A stretch of 64,000 nt of DNA from Pocillopora verrucosa (Eukaryota; Cnidaria; Anthozoa; Scleractinia; Pocilloporidae), in assembly GCF_036669915.1 (NCBI RefSeq), contig NC_089313.1:16507075-16571074 (forward strand), in the 5' to 3' direction. A program made the translations under genes and the position numbers. The first letter of the stretch is position 1; every line of letters begins with the position of its first letter. The notes under the pieces are model-generated. The model ran no database searches, had not been told where the DNA came from, and saw nothing but the letters and a program-made list of their open reading frames with translations. Below are positions 1 to 11,480 of the stretch, piece after piece.

Positions 1-76
1 CTTCAATAACAGGTTTTTTTGTTTCCGTTTTACCTATCCTTTTATATTGAATGAAAGGAAGACACGGAAAATTTAC

Positions 77-3000
77 CTGCAAATGACTTTATCATCTCCC
101 ACTGTTTGACGAGATAGATCCTAAAAAAAAATAATACAAAAAATGAAATAGAAAAACAAAATTGAATGCTTGTCGCCAATCTTGAGAAAATCGAATCGAA
201 CAAGCACAAGATGACATGAGATGAATTACAGTCAGTTTAAATTACTTAAGCAAAGCAAGACAAAACTAGCATTCCTAATATCTAAAGTGTACATAAATAG
301 CATCAACAAACACTATTTTAAAAAATTAGCTGAATTATATGCGAATTTTAATTGTTCTCCTTTGTGATTTTTTAATTGTTCTCACTTGTGATCTTTTGAT
401 CTTTAATTTGTTTCTTTATCATATTAAAAAAATAGATTACAAGCTGCAATGGGTCTGTACAGAAATACGTCACGATGACGTCAAAATATGGGCGGAACAT
501 CAGAGACACTATCGGCTGCGCCTCGTGTTCTCACCACATTTTGATGTAATCCGTTATCTTTTTACTGAATGGACACACAGCAGGTTTTGTATTTTTGTAA
601 TAAACATATCCGACTTACTGAACTTCGGAACCACCCACGGCTAAATATGTACCACTCTGATCAAAACTGAGTGTTTTAACCTGTAAAATAAAGACACAGG
701 CATCACTTCAAGGATTCAAAAAAACGGGCGGGATAAGGTATCACATCCATTTAACAAATTCTGCGTCATCCATTAGCCGAAACATCAAGGTCCAGCCTGT
801 TTGCTAAAGTTTTGTGAAAAAAATCAACCCATTTCGCAGAAATTTAATAAATACTTAGTTTTATCACTCTTAGCTGTCTCACTCAAGTTGGATTGTCTCG
901 CGGGAGATCGCAAAAAATCTCACCCCAGGTTTCCCGAAGAACCGATCATATTTTTTTCCACAGAACGGCCTCAGTCCCGGCGCTCTTCATTCGCCTGAAA
1001 GAGCTGATTCTTGCTTGTGGCTAAGGTCCAGTGAGTTATACCCTTTCACGTGTTATCAATTCCTTCATCAACAATATCGCCAGGCACTCAAAACCCCAAC
1101 AAACCTCTTGAGTATTTTACACGAAAAAGTGAAAACGGACTGCCCTTTTCATAGAACAGGACCAGAGTGTCCAGAACTAGTTTAATCTGTTTTCATAAAT
1201 TATCTTTTCCGTGTTCTGTTACGACCAGGATGGTCCAATTTTTTGCCCCTTGTGAGAAATAAAATGTGGCTTAGCTGTGTTTACTCTATTTATACCTCAA
1301 ATCTATCTTCAAGCGTTATGGTTTTGAAGTTTTTCAGTTTGCGCAAATCCCACAGTTTTACAACTGAGTCGTCCGCAGATGTAGCTAGGTAGTAACTGCA
1401 ATATAACAGACAGCTGTTAAAACAACCAAAAAAAAGCACAAAAAGGAAACTGAAGACAAAACTAAAGACGAACAATCAAAGCGAAATTTTGAATATCTAC
1501 CCATTTTCAGAGAAGGAAATATCAGTAATTGGTCCGGAATGTCCTGGAAATTTAGCCACATTAGCACCTTCCTTGAGATCCCAGATCTTTATCACACTGT
1601 TAGCAAAAGAGAACAAAAAGTCAGCAAATATTGTGACAACAACACTGACCAGAAGTTTGGCTTTACTGTTTTACAAATAATAAAAGAAAGTTGTCATGAT
1701 CACTTTTCCCTCGCATCATACATACATGACCACACATTCTGCTTTACATTTCCCCCTTAATATTTTACTTATCCTCCTGACGCGTTCATAATGTAAGAAG
1801 AAATGAGACATTAATCAACAAACCTGTCAGTGGTTCCAGTACCAAAAATAAGACCGTCAGGATGAAACTGAGCACATGTCAATCCTGAGGTTAGTAGAAA
1901 AACAACATGTTAATGACTCCTAGGGAAGGTTTATGGGAAGTCACTGTGGTATTACTAGAGGTATGAAAAAAAAAAAAAAAAAACCAAAGCAAAGAGAATC
2001 AAACACAATTAAAAATCTTGTAATTACCTTGATTGATGTTAGGATCTGATAAACACCTGGTGAGGACATGGCCAGTTCTAAGATCAGAGAAAGCCCAATA
2101 CTGATCTGTTGAGCAGCTAAGGAGGTAGTCACCTAAAGAAAAAAAATAAGGCACATTGGTGATAGTGTTTGAGTAATTTTAATAAACCATGTGCACTTTA
2201 AGTGATTACAATTGTCAAGAAAATATACTCTCATTATTTTGAGTCACGATGAAGAAACAAATCAGGCCTGAAAAGGTTTATTTACTCAATAGAGCAATTT
2301 TCAATTGAATGTCAAAAGTAATTTGGAATTGTTTTAGTTTTGCTCTACTTTGCTCTGTGATTTGCCCAGAAAACTAGCATCACTTTCTCAACCAATCAGA
2401 TGTAAAACTAAAACCAATCAAGCCTTAGTTGCCCACATTTTTCCTTACACTTCTGGCTTAGTTTTTTTTTTTAACCCTTTAACTCCCATGAGTGACCAAG
2501 ACTGAATTTCTCCTTACAATACCAATACAAAATGAAGCAGAAAAGTGATGAGAACAAAGAAAAATATCAATTTAGGGATTGTAAGTTGATCCAATAACAA
2601 ATTCTCCAAACTGACATCACAAGAACTGTATGGCAGACAGTAAGGAGGATTACTAATGAGATCTTGGGAGTTAAAGGGTTAATTTGAAATCTCATTGGCT
2701 CTTAGAGGTATTTTCCTTTATACTGATTGATTTACTTTGGTTTTGGTTTTAAACACTCAATTGAAAAATATTCAGTACTAACAAATCTAGTATGTATACT
2801 AAGTCTAACATAATCAACAGATTTTATGGCAAGTAACAAATGAAAGATACCTGTTGCATGGAGACTAAGCCCAGTAACAGCTTGATCATGTGCCTGAAAA
2901 AAAAAACCAGAATACTAAGTGTCCAGGATGGAATTCTTCACTCCAAAAGGGCAAACAAAGTGATGAACATTCTAGATTTACCAAGTGGTTTTATGAGACT

Positions 3001-6000
3001 GGTTATTATAGAATGACAGTTAAGTCTGACATTTACAGTGGACAGGATCCTTTCATGATAGGGAAAATTTCAAGAATATTATCAGCACAACTACTATTAG
3101 CTCATGCAGTTGAACAAATCAGTTTTTTTTTGAGAAGAAAAACTTTCAAACATAAAAGAGCCTATTTATGACATCAGTACCTTAACAGTGTGTAAGCATG
3201 AAGCCTGTGGAATGGACCACACCCTGATGGTCGTATCTGCCGATCCAGTGAAACCAAGATCCTGAAACAAATATTGACATCATTTTCAAAGTCACATAGA
3301 GTATGACATAACCAAAAATATCAGATTCTTTATGGATAGAGATTCATCACTCTGCATGGAATTGACTGGCAAACACCTATCTCACCTCGTGTGGATGATA
3401 CACAACATTTGTAACCTTCTTCGTGTGGCCTTTGAGAGTTGCAATGACCTAAAGACAAGATGGTAATTGAAAAGGTTATGATTGTTGTTGTCAGGTTGGT
3501 GGGAGTCTTACCCATTTGGTTGCATCATTGTTGGAAATTACAGTTGCATTGATGAAAAATTGAGTTAAGGATGTTTTGTAGAGGGTTGTATTTAATGTTT
3601 ATGTCAAGGTTATACCTAAACAGATTCAAATTGTACCTGTTCTGAGTCACGATAGAACACCACTGCATTTTTGTCCAGGCCACCTGATGAAAGAGAAAAT
3701 AGTGACACACTTGTCAACAGCTGTTTCTGTTATTTAATACCTGAAATCTTCACTTTCATTACCCTTTCCATCCAGATATGATTAATATAAAACTTCCCCT
3801 TACATTATCAACATATTGTGACAATACCTGATGATTAGAAGAAAAGCAATCCCCAACTGGGGGAAAACAAATCAATCCAACACAAACTTCTCTAAACCAA
3901 CATTCAAGTTTCATTGAAAAATTCAATACAGACCTGTAATGACTCTGGATGTATCTGCAGCAAATAAATCCAAAGCTAAGATTCCAGGATTGCTTGCACT
4001 GTGTAAGCCCTAAAATAAGCATTGAAGCCATAATGTTAAAAATAATATATCACCTACTGCACATATTTTCCAGTAACTTATATGAGTAGAAGGCTTTGGG
4101 CAGAGTCAATGGGCTGTCTCACAGCCTTACATGATAACTTGGATTACACCACATGAAACCAAAGTATGTTTTTTATTGTGTTTGTGGGGGGAAGAAAATT
4201 TTAAGTAGCCTTATCATTGCTTGGTCTAAAAAAACTGTTGCAAGCTTCTCAATGGATGCCAGTTTAAAAACCAGTTCTGAATTTTCTCCATATTTGAAAC
4301 AAGTTCCAAGAAACAGCTTTGATTTCTGGGCTCTCTGCATCATTTATCATTGTTCTTCTTTGTCCTGATTGGCTGATGTAATTACTAATAGGTTTTGGCT
4401 TAGAGAAAATTGTTTGAAATACTCAAATTGTTAAGTATGCTTTAAGCACTTTGGTTTAAGTACATTATCTTTCTATTTTCTCACTCTTTTATTCTATAAA
4501 AAAGGTGTCAATTTTGAATGCCAACTTACTGCATGTGAGGAGATTGGTTTGTAAGATTGTATCTCATCTGTTGTACTCAAGTCCTCTGGAACCTTCTTGC
4601 CTCTCTGAAAAGGATAACGGAGAACACAAAATGAGATAACCACTTCACCAAAGTAGTTGACAGCACTTGTCTACATATCACTGATAGTCACCACACAAAA
4701 TTTGCTAGAGAAGCATTTCATGACAGCGTTTTCTTAGGAAGGTGATTTCTACTGATAGGTAGATGGTAATGGATTTCAACTTTGCCATTCAATCTGTACA
4801 ATCTTCTTGGCTACATAATCATACTATACCATTCCTTGACTCCTCATATCCCAACCTTTGTCTCTAGAGTTTAGTAACTATATGATTGTCAGAACAGCCA
4901 CAAAGCTCATACCTTCTTACGTTCAGCTGTGAGGAGAGTGGCTTTGTCTTGCAACTAAAATGAGAACAATAACACAAAATTTATGGTGTCATTTCATAAT
5001 GCTCAGGGCAGTAATACTTTTGAGGCCTTATCTGTCTATTGAAAAGCTTAAGATTACTATAACACATAATCAAAATGCATAACTAACCAACACAAGTTTA
5101 AATAGATCATTTTTTGCTGCTTTTGGCACATTAACAAATTACCCACCCAGTTTCTCAATATTTCATGTCATCAAGCTTGAAAAATATTATCCAGGCCCAA
5201 TCGTAAAATATTTACAATAACTTACTTTCTGCAGGACTTCTTCTGTCATTCCTTCTTCTTCACCAGGCTGAAGAGAAAAATTCTAGGCTTAGCTAATAAA
5301 AGGTTCTTGCAATCAGTTTACAGGGAAATGTGTGGCTGCTGGAGGGTACGATTAACGATCAGATCTTGGGAGTCAGAGGGTTAAGAGTTTAAAATCTTAA
5401 AAATGAAAAGAGATTTCACACACACATATCTTGAAAGTTTGAGTTTGACTTACCTGAGCCGATACATCCATAGCTTCCTCCATCTGAAACAAAAGGCAAA
5501 ATATGTGTTACCAGTTTAGTTAAAGTTCTAAATAGACACATGCTTGCTTGTTTTTCCACGGAAAAAAAGTTATTGAAAAATCTCTGACTGGATTTGCTCT
5601 CTACAATACCTGCACTGGAACAGCTGAAGGAACAGCCACAGCCATACCAGCTTGTGGTTTGAGAGTTGCCAAAGCTGGGGACAAAAAGAGCAGAGTAAGT
5701 AACAATGCATTACAATTTTTCTAAATCAATAATTGTAAGATGTATTAGTGGAATACCTTCACGAGCTGCAGTGACTTCCTTTGTCAACCGAGCAATGACA
5801 CGACAAGCAGCATCATGCTGGTAGAGAGCATGAGACAACTCTGGAACAAACATTAAAAAATCATGTCAATGAAAACAGTTATCTGGAATTCATGCCAAGC
5901 TCATTCTGAGAAATGACAGGCCACAATAATCTGACCACTCACAAATGCTACCTTTTTCCCATACTTACCATCCATTGTTTCATAGTATAGAAGTATGAAG

Positions 6001-7748
6001 TAACAGTTACCTTGTCGGGCAGTCTGAAGTTGCTGACGTAATGTAAAACTTTGCAACATGCAGGCATCCTAGAAACAAAAAAAAAAACATGAATTTGAGG
6101 TGTAAATTTTATTTTGAAGATGTTTTCTTTTGTGATGTTTCACCAAGTACTGACTTAAACAGTGTATTTAGGATGCAGTTATACATTTCAGTATTTCTAA
6201 TCACCAAGAAGGCTATGTGTATAGCAATACAATAACTCTTCAGAACACACAACTTTTACTGTAAAAGTGAATAATTGCAAGCTCTTTATGATAATCTAAA
6301 GATTCACTAACGAATGAATTAATGAACCCAAAAGATTTTCAGTCTGTTACAGTTAAACTTATTTTCTTTACCATTGTCAGTATCTGTTAGGGAATTTGAT
6401 AAAGAAAAGATCCTCTGACTCATGATGCACTTAACAGGTGCACCAGACATAGGTGATTACCACCTCTGAGCATTCAAGTTTAATGCATTTTGCTGAAATT
6501 CTTCCTTCCTTACCCATTCATCCTGAAGTGCTTTCAGAATAGCAGGAATACTTGTTGCTGATGGTGGTCTAGGTTTGATCAATGAATTGACTGAAACAAA
6601 ATTACAAGGTAAACAAGATAAAATAATACAATATGCTATTAAATTTAAAATTTAAGACCTTTTGAGCAAAACAATCATAACACAAGTATTCTTACAGCAT
6701 TGTGGAAAAAAGTACACCATAGTAAAACCCCAGCTGAATGAAACTTCTCAAAGAATCAAACAGTTTTACATAATGAGGTTACGAAAGTGGAAACTAAATA
6801 AGTGGAAAAATCTTCCTCCGTGAAATGATGTTACTTTAATATGTTGTAAATTACCTTTTATATCAATCAGCTGCTCTTCTGAAAGCTGTTCACCACTTAT
6901 TGGATCAGTGCCATTTTCCGCAATATACTTTTCAATAAGCCTCCTCTCAAACACGCAGTTAGAAGATGGTGACACACATGGGTGATCAGGAACTTCATTG
7001 CTGACTACAAATTGGCAAGGTTTATATAACATTTACTTCTTTAACTTCACTTCAACAAGACTGCCAGTTGTGTTTAATGAAGATTGCAAAGAAAAATTCT
7101 GCAATCTACAGTGACTTATCTCACAACTTTGTTTGCCTGTTTTAAACTTACTAAGAGGCCGTTTTCGACATACCCTTCGGTAGTAACAAGCAAAAAGAGG
7201 ATATAGAGGTAAAATTATCATAATATTTTATGGCACTGATCATCAAGTTAAACCTTGATCGCAATCTAGACTAAGAATTTTTTTCATTCAAATAAGTAGT
7301 AAGTTATTATAGCCTCCTTTGCATTAACTGGGTACAAAGTTAATCAACTTTAAGAAGATTATCAGATTTCTGACAGTACGTACAGAAAGGATCAAATTAG
7401 CTAGGGCTCACTTCGCACGATCGAGCTTTAACAAGACTCTGAATCCGACAAGCTGACAGTGTAGTGCCGTGAAAACGTGGATTTAAGTGCTTGTGCCTTA
7501 ACGTTACATCCGAAAACGACATTTCATTCAATCCACGCTAAGCAAAATTACTACGAGTACACCGGCGAAAACAAACATGACATTAGTTTGAATTTCGACA
7601 TAGCACATCATAACGCACAATAATCAAGGTATAATGCAAAGATAATCAATTAATGTATGTTTGGGAAGTAGGAATTTTAAGATCGAATACGTTTTGAAGC
7701 GGTTTTCTAAGGGATTAAGAGAAACTTACTTGAACAGAAGAGCGCCAT
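77..7748 (-). CDS. PRPF19: Pre-mRNA-processing factor 19 (U-box E3 ligase, WD40), 3' partial
   Basis: Prp19 is the ubiquitin ligase core of the spliceosomal NineTeen complex in the nucleus. Twenty-one exons were read on the minus strand: 7730-7748, 6855-7004, 6514-6590, 6011-6068, 5757-5840, 5610-5674, 5454-5483, 5226-5267, 4913-4954, 4530-4604, 3934-4009, 3637-3683, 3386-3448, 3181-3261, 2851-2893, 2028-2132, 1824-1884, 1501-1596, 1296-1395, 619-680, 77-120. They join in frame to about 473 residues (family about 504). The start MALFCS leads into the U-box ([31 protein letters not shown], residues 1-57). Next come the helical Prp19 tetramerisation region ([20 protein letters not shown]) and WD40 blades from about residue 220 (for example [18 protein letters not shown]). 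The last exon in view reads [15 protein letters not shown], matching the penultimate part of the last blade. The final 30-odd residues lie beyond base 1. Introns are short and several carry MITE-like repeats. Identity is very secure; individual splice sites are predictions. Confidence 0.96.
2291..2771. repeat. Family C MITE-like repeat, split by a nested family A insertion
   Basis: Left part 2291-2470 begins agagcaattttcaattgaat; right part 2683-2771 ends near aacactcaattgaaaaata. These are terminal inverted repeats. The interior contains the family hallmark aaccaatcagatg. A complete family A element occupies 2471-2682. Lies in a PRPF19 intron. Confidence 0.8.
2471..2682 (+). repeat. Family A MITE-like repeat (nested)
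   Basis: Starts ttaaccctttaactcccatg and ends cttgggagttaaagggttaa, so the two ends are inverted repeats of each other. About 212 bases. Inserted inside the family C element. Confidence 0.85.
5342..5388. repeat. Family A end fragment
   Basis: Only the terminal part is present (gatcttgggagtcagagggt). In a PRPF19 intron. Confidence 0.45.
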
Positions 7749-9146
7749 CTTGTTTCCTTGCAAGCATGTGCAACACCAAAGGACTATGGGATATTACTTA
7801 GTCGCCCCAGTCGCGCCAGAGTTCACAGGCAGCCTATCTCATCTCTCACGATGTTGGAAGGAATACCACCATTAATCAAAGTTGGTGATCCTTTCTAAAT
7901 TTTTAAAAACATTTTTTTGAGTCCTCAGGTTCCCCATAAATCTTAAGAGTCCTATTTTCATGAAACAAGATTACCAGGTACATCATTCCTTCTCAAAAAG
8001 TACATAGGTTAAGCACTCCTAAGTTCTTTTAAGTAGAAGCCTGCAGTGTGAGCAGTAATTGAATGTTTTTCTCCTAGCGCTTTAATGTGAATCTTAACAT
8101 CAGAATGTCTCAAGTTACATATTCTTAACAGTGGATCAAGAGTCTGTGTACCAATCCAAAATCATGATTTTCCTGACTTTTTGTGAAAGGCCTGATGGGC
8201 GTGGCTGAAGTCAGACATATTTGACTGATGACAAGAAATTAGTTAACATGGGAGACCAATTTCCAAGAAAACTCTCCAAATCAGATTCTCATTTTCATGT
8301 TTTATAATAATGAGAATAGTATCTGACTTATTCTACAGCCTATTTTGACCTGATTTTTTGATAAAATGAAAATAAATCTACTTCTCAAAGTGATAACCTT
8401 ATTTATATTTTCTGTCAAAAATAAATTTTGCCTTTGGTCTCCAAATCTTGGACAGTTTTTAATAAAAATGCTAAGAAATTTGTGTCCTTCACAGAATTCC
8501 TCACCACCTAACAGAGGAAAAAAAGAACTTCACAAACCAGTCAGATAAAGAAGCAGTGTCTTTATTCCTTTAACACAACATCAAGCAGGTAAGGATGTCA
8601 ACATCCTCATCCCCTCAAGTTGTTCATATTCTCACCACAAAATTCAAGTCACATTTTCAGTTTTTATATCATAACAGTTTTATGCTACAAGTGTATTCAC
8701 AGTTTCTATCTATAATGCAATTACCAATTATCTATGTTGGCTATCATCCCTGTATACACATAACTGTACATCTGTACATTTAAGATTTTTACAAACCTTT
8801 GCTAAAAAGCTAAAAACTTTTGGCAAGTGACAAGAAAACCTTTACATGAAAAATAAGAACAATCTAAAGTACACATTTAATCACTCTGTCCCTATCATTG
8901 GAGACATGCGTCAACTCTTCAATCCTCCATTATATATAATATTGAACCATATAATATTATCTCTCAACAAATCATAAGACTACTTCACTTAAAACATTAT
9001 AATAACAGAAAAGGGCTCATAGAATTGAAACATATACACACTATTTACATTAAAATGTACATGCTATTTTTCAAAACAAATGACTCGAGGCTTGTTGTGT
9101 TGATCAAAAAATTGTGATATATACAAATATAATACAGTTGAATTAT
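7749..9146. other. Intergenic region, PRPF19 5' side / CCDC92 3' side
   Basis: Holds the PRPF19 promoter and 5' leader near 7749-7900, and probably the CCDC92 3' untranslated region toward 9146. PRPF19 and CCDC92 point the same way. No gene recognised. Confidence 0.6.
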
Positions 9147-11108
9147 TTATTCTGGTCCATTTTGTTGAGATTGCTGCTTATGCCGCCACCCTTTTTCAGG
9201 TGAACTCAATGGTGACACAATAATTTTTCCTACATCCTCTACTGCTGTAGACCCATCTGTGTAAATTGTTGCAGGAACCCCCTGGGAGGAATGCCCCCTG
9301 TTCATTTGGACCCTTCCTGTGTAAGGAGTCTTGGGTGTTGTAGCTAGTCTTTCATTTGCAGAAATCGGTGGTAAAGGTTCTGGTGCAGCCCTAACCACTA
9401 CCTGTGGGTCTGGTCTTGTTCCAGTTCTCAGGAACTCTACATAATCATCAGGAAACGGTCTTTCCCTTCCTGCAGAACGCTGCAAACCTTTTGAAATTCC
9501 TAGTCCTGGTCTTGAAGGAGAAGAAGCTCGCTTTGGACGCAAGGGCATGCCTTTGGTTGATTTCACAGGTGCTACATTCAGTTGGATTTCATTTGGTGAG
9601 GCTTGGATTCCAACAGCTCTTGAAGTCTTCATCTTAGTGCCTAATGACTGAGGAACAGGAGACGTAGTAGACCTGCGATATCTTCGCTGAACATTGGAAG
9701 GAGTACCCTCTCTTGGTGGAACAGGTGTTCTTGAAGATGTTCCACTTGAGATATCTGTGTGGGATGATCCATTTTCCACTGCAGTATTACCTTCTATTCT
9801 TGCTTCTCGTGACTCCTTAGAGACTTCGGTGATGTTTTTCCCAGTTGAAGGCTGATTTTGATGATTTCTTCCAGATTGTCGTATTTTGCTATTGTGAAGT
9901 TGAGAGGTCAGATATGCTATAGTGTCTGATTTCTTTTCAAGTTCCTTTAACACAGCAATCAGATTAGATTCTTTTTCAGATAAATCCTTGACATACTTTT
10001 GATCCAGTGTTTTCAGCTGAGCTTCCAGAACCACAATTCTTTTGTTCTTCTTTTCAATAATTCCCTTTAACTCAATGTTCTCAGTCTTGAACTCAGCCAG
10101 TACTTTTTGTGACTCATCTACAGTGTGTTTTACTTGAGCTGCAAAATTAAGTAAAGGAAAAAATATAAACATGTTTTTTCCCATCTTTCCTGAATCTCTG
10201 AGAGGAAAGAAATTATATTGGTGAAATGATTATGCACAATGTTAGTCTTGAATTTCCCTGTGGCAAACCACCTTTGAACCCAAAAGATTTAGTGGCATGA
10301 CAGGTACAACTGCAAGTATGGGATGATGTCAAACACTACTGATTCTCAAAGATTGGGCATTTGCCCAATAAAGGGGTGAAATTTGCAACCCATGGTAGAA
10401 TCCAATTTTAAACCAAATTTTCGCATACTTTCAAAGCCCACTTTTAAAAAAATAACATATTACGAGAACTGCATCTTAAGGAACTTCACCATATTGCTGG
10501 TATTTTATCGACAGAAGATCAAAACTGGGTGAGATTATAAACTAGAAAGAAATGGCATAATAATGAAGCAAAATAATAAAAGACAGAGCCATCAGTGACA
10601 AATTTACCGGCAAATCTGTCAATTTACAGAGTCTCTTATCTGACCTTACCAACAGAAATTGAGAAATGTCACATAACAAGTGTTGCAAATATTAATTCAA
10701 CCAATGAGACGAGATTATGCGGTAAAATTAACAGGGTAAATTCTTACAAAAGTAGTTTTCACTCAAAAATAATTTATAAGACCAAGCCAAGAGATAACAT
10801 CTGTTCTGTTCTATATAAACACAGACGACTGTTAGTTGGATAGATATTACATACCTTCCTCGTCATTTGCAGTTGTAGCGTTCATAGCCAGTTTGAAAGT
10901 TAGTTCTGTAAGAAAATAAAATGTTATTCCCACGAAATCAGGTGTTAACTTTACCATATTAACGATATCTACCTCCACATTTCTTTTGAAGCTTATTGAT
11001 CTCCGCATAGAGTCCCTGTAATGTTTTTGCGTGTTCTTGTTGCATAAAGAGGAGAGAACTTTCAGCATTTTGAAGCTGTACACGAGCCTGAGCTAGCGTC
11101 CCAGTCAT
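9147..11108 (-). CDS. CCDC92: Coiled-coil domain-containing protein 92
   Basis: CCDC92 is a small coiled-coil protein reported at centrioles and ciliary bases in vertebrates. Three exons (10973-11108, 10855-10905, 9147-10138) join in frame to 392 residues; human CCDC92 is about 331. The N-terminus (residues about 5-45) has the family pattern AESSLLFMQQEHAKTLQGLY, then ELTFKLAMN. A long coiled coil follows (residues about 63-125), ending in KKSDTIAYLTSQLH, the most recognisable family motif. The C-terminal two thirds is low-complexity, rich in Ser, Pro and Arg and probably disordered. The start was chosen because the first exon opens the family motif and upstream DNA is promoter-like. The gene is divergent from the Deltex gene, with only 372 bases between the two start codons. 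The stop codon TAA sits inside an AATAAAT string. The product is confident; ciliary function is inferred from the family. Confidence 0.9.
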
Positions 11109-11480
11109 TCCTATAGTCCTGTCGGTGTTTAGCTGCGATCAAACGGATATAACAGCACGTCAATCCACCCTTTCACTTTCGTTGACCATCAATTCCAAGA
11201 TGGCTGCTTCCCCGTTGCCACGAGCAGCAGAACAAATATTTCCTGACAAAACCGGTTTGGTTTCGTCACAAATATTCTTACGTCATGGGTCAATAAAAGA
11301 CCTGACTTCATTGGCTATCAAGATGTAAGCTGAGCCAATCAAAGATACTAATCCATTGTAAAGGAATAATTGAGTCGCGATTCCCAAACTAACAGTTTGG
11401 TAGCGCGAAAAGAAGAACTAGATTTATTTCGATTTTTAATATATTCAAATCTGTCCTAAACTCTCTGTTTGTTTTGTGGG
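11109..11480. promoter_or_regulatory. Shared divergent promoter region, CCDC92 / Deltex
   Basis: These 372 bases separate two divergent start codons and must contain both 5' leaders and both transcription starts. No TATA box stands out toward either gene. The arrangement suggests a bidirectional promoter, which is inference from spacing only. Confidence 0.5.

Noticed and set aside
471..570. gatgacgtcaaaatatgggc-like block in the last PRPF19 introns as a coding exon
   Set aside because: No frame matches the Prp19 C-terminus here. The true exons on either side (619-680 and 77-120) join in frame without it; it is probably another repeat.
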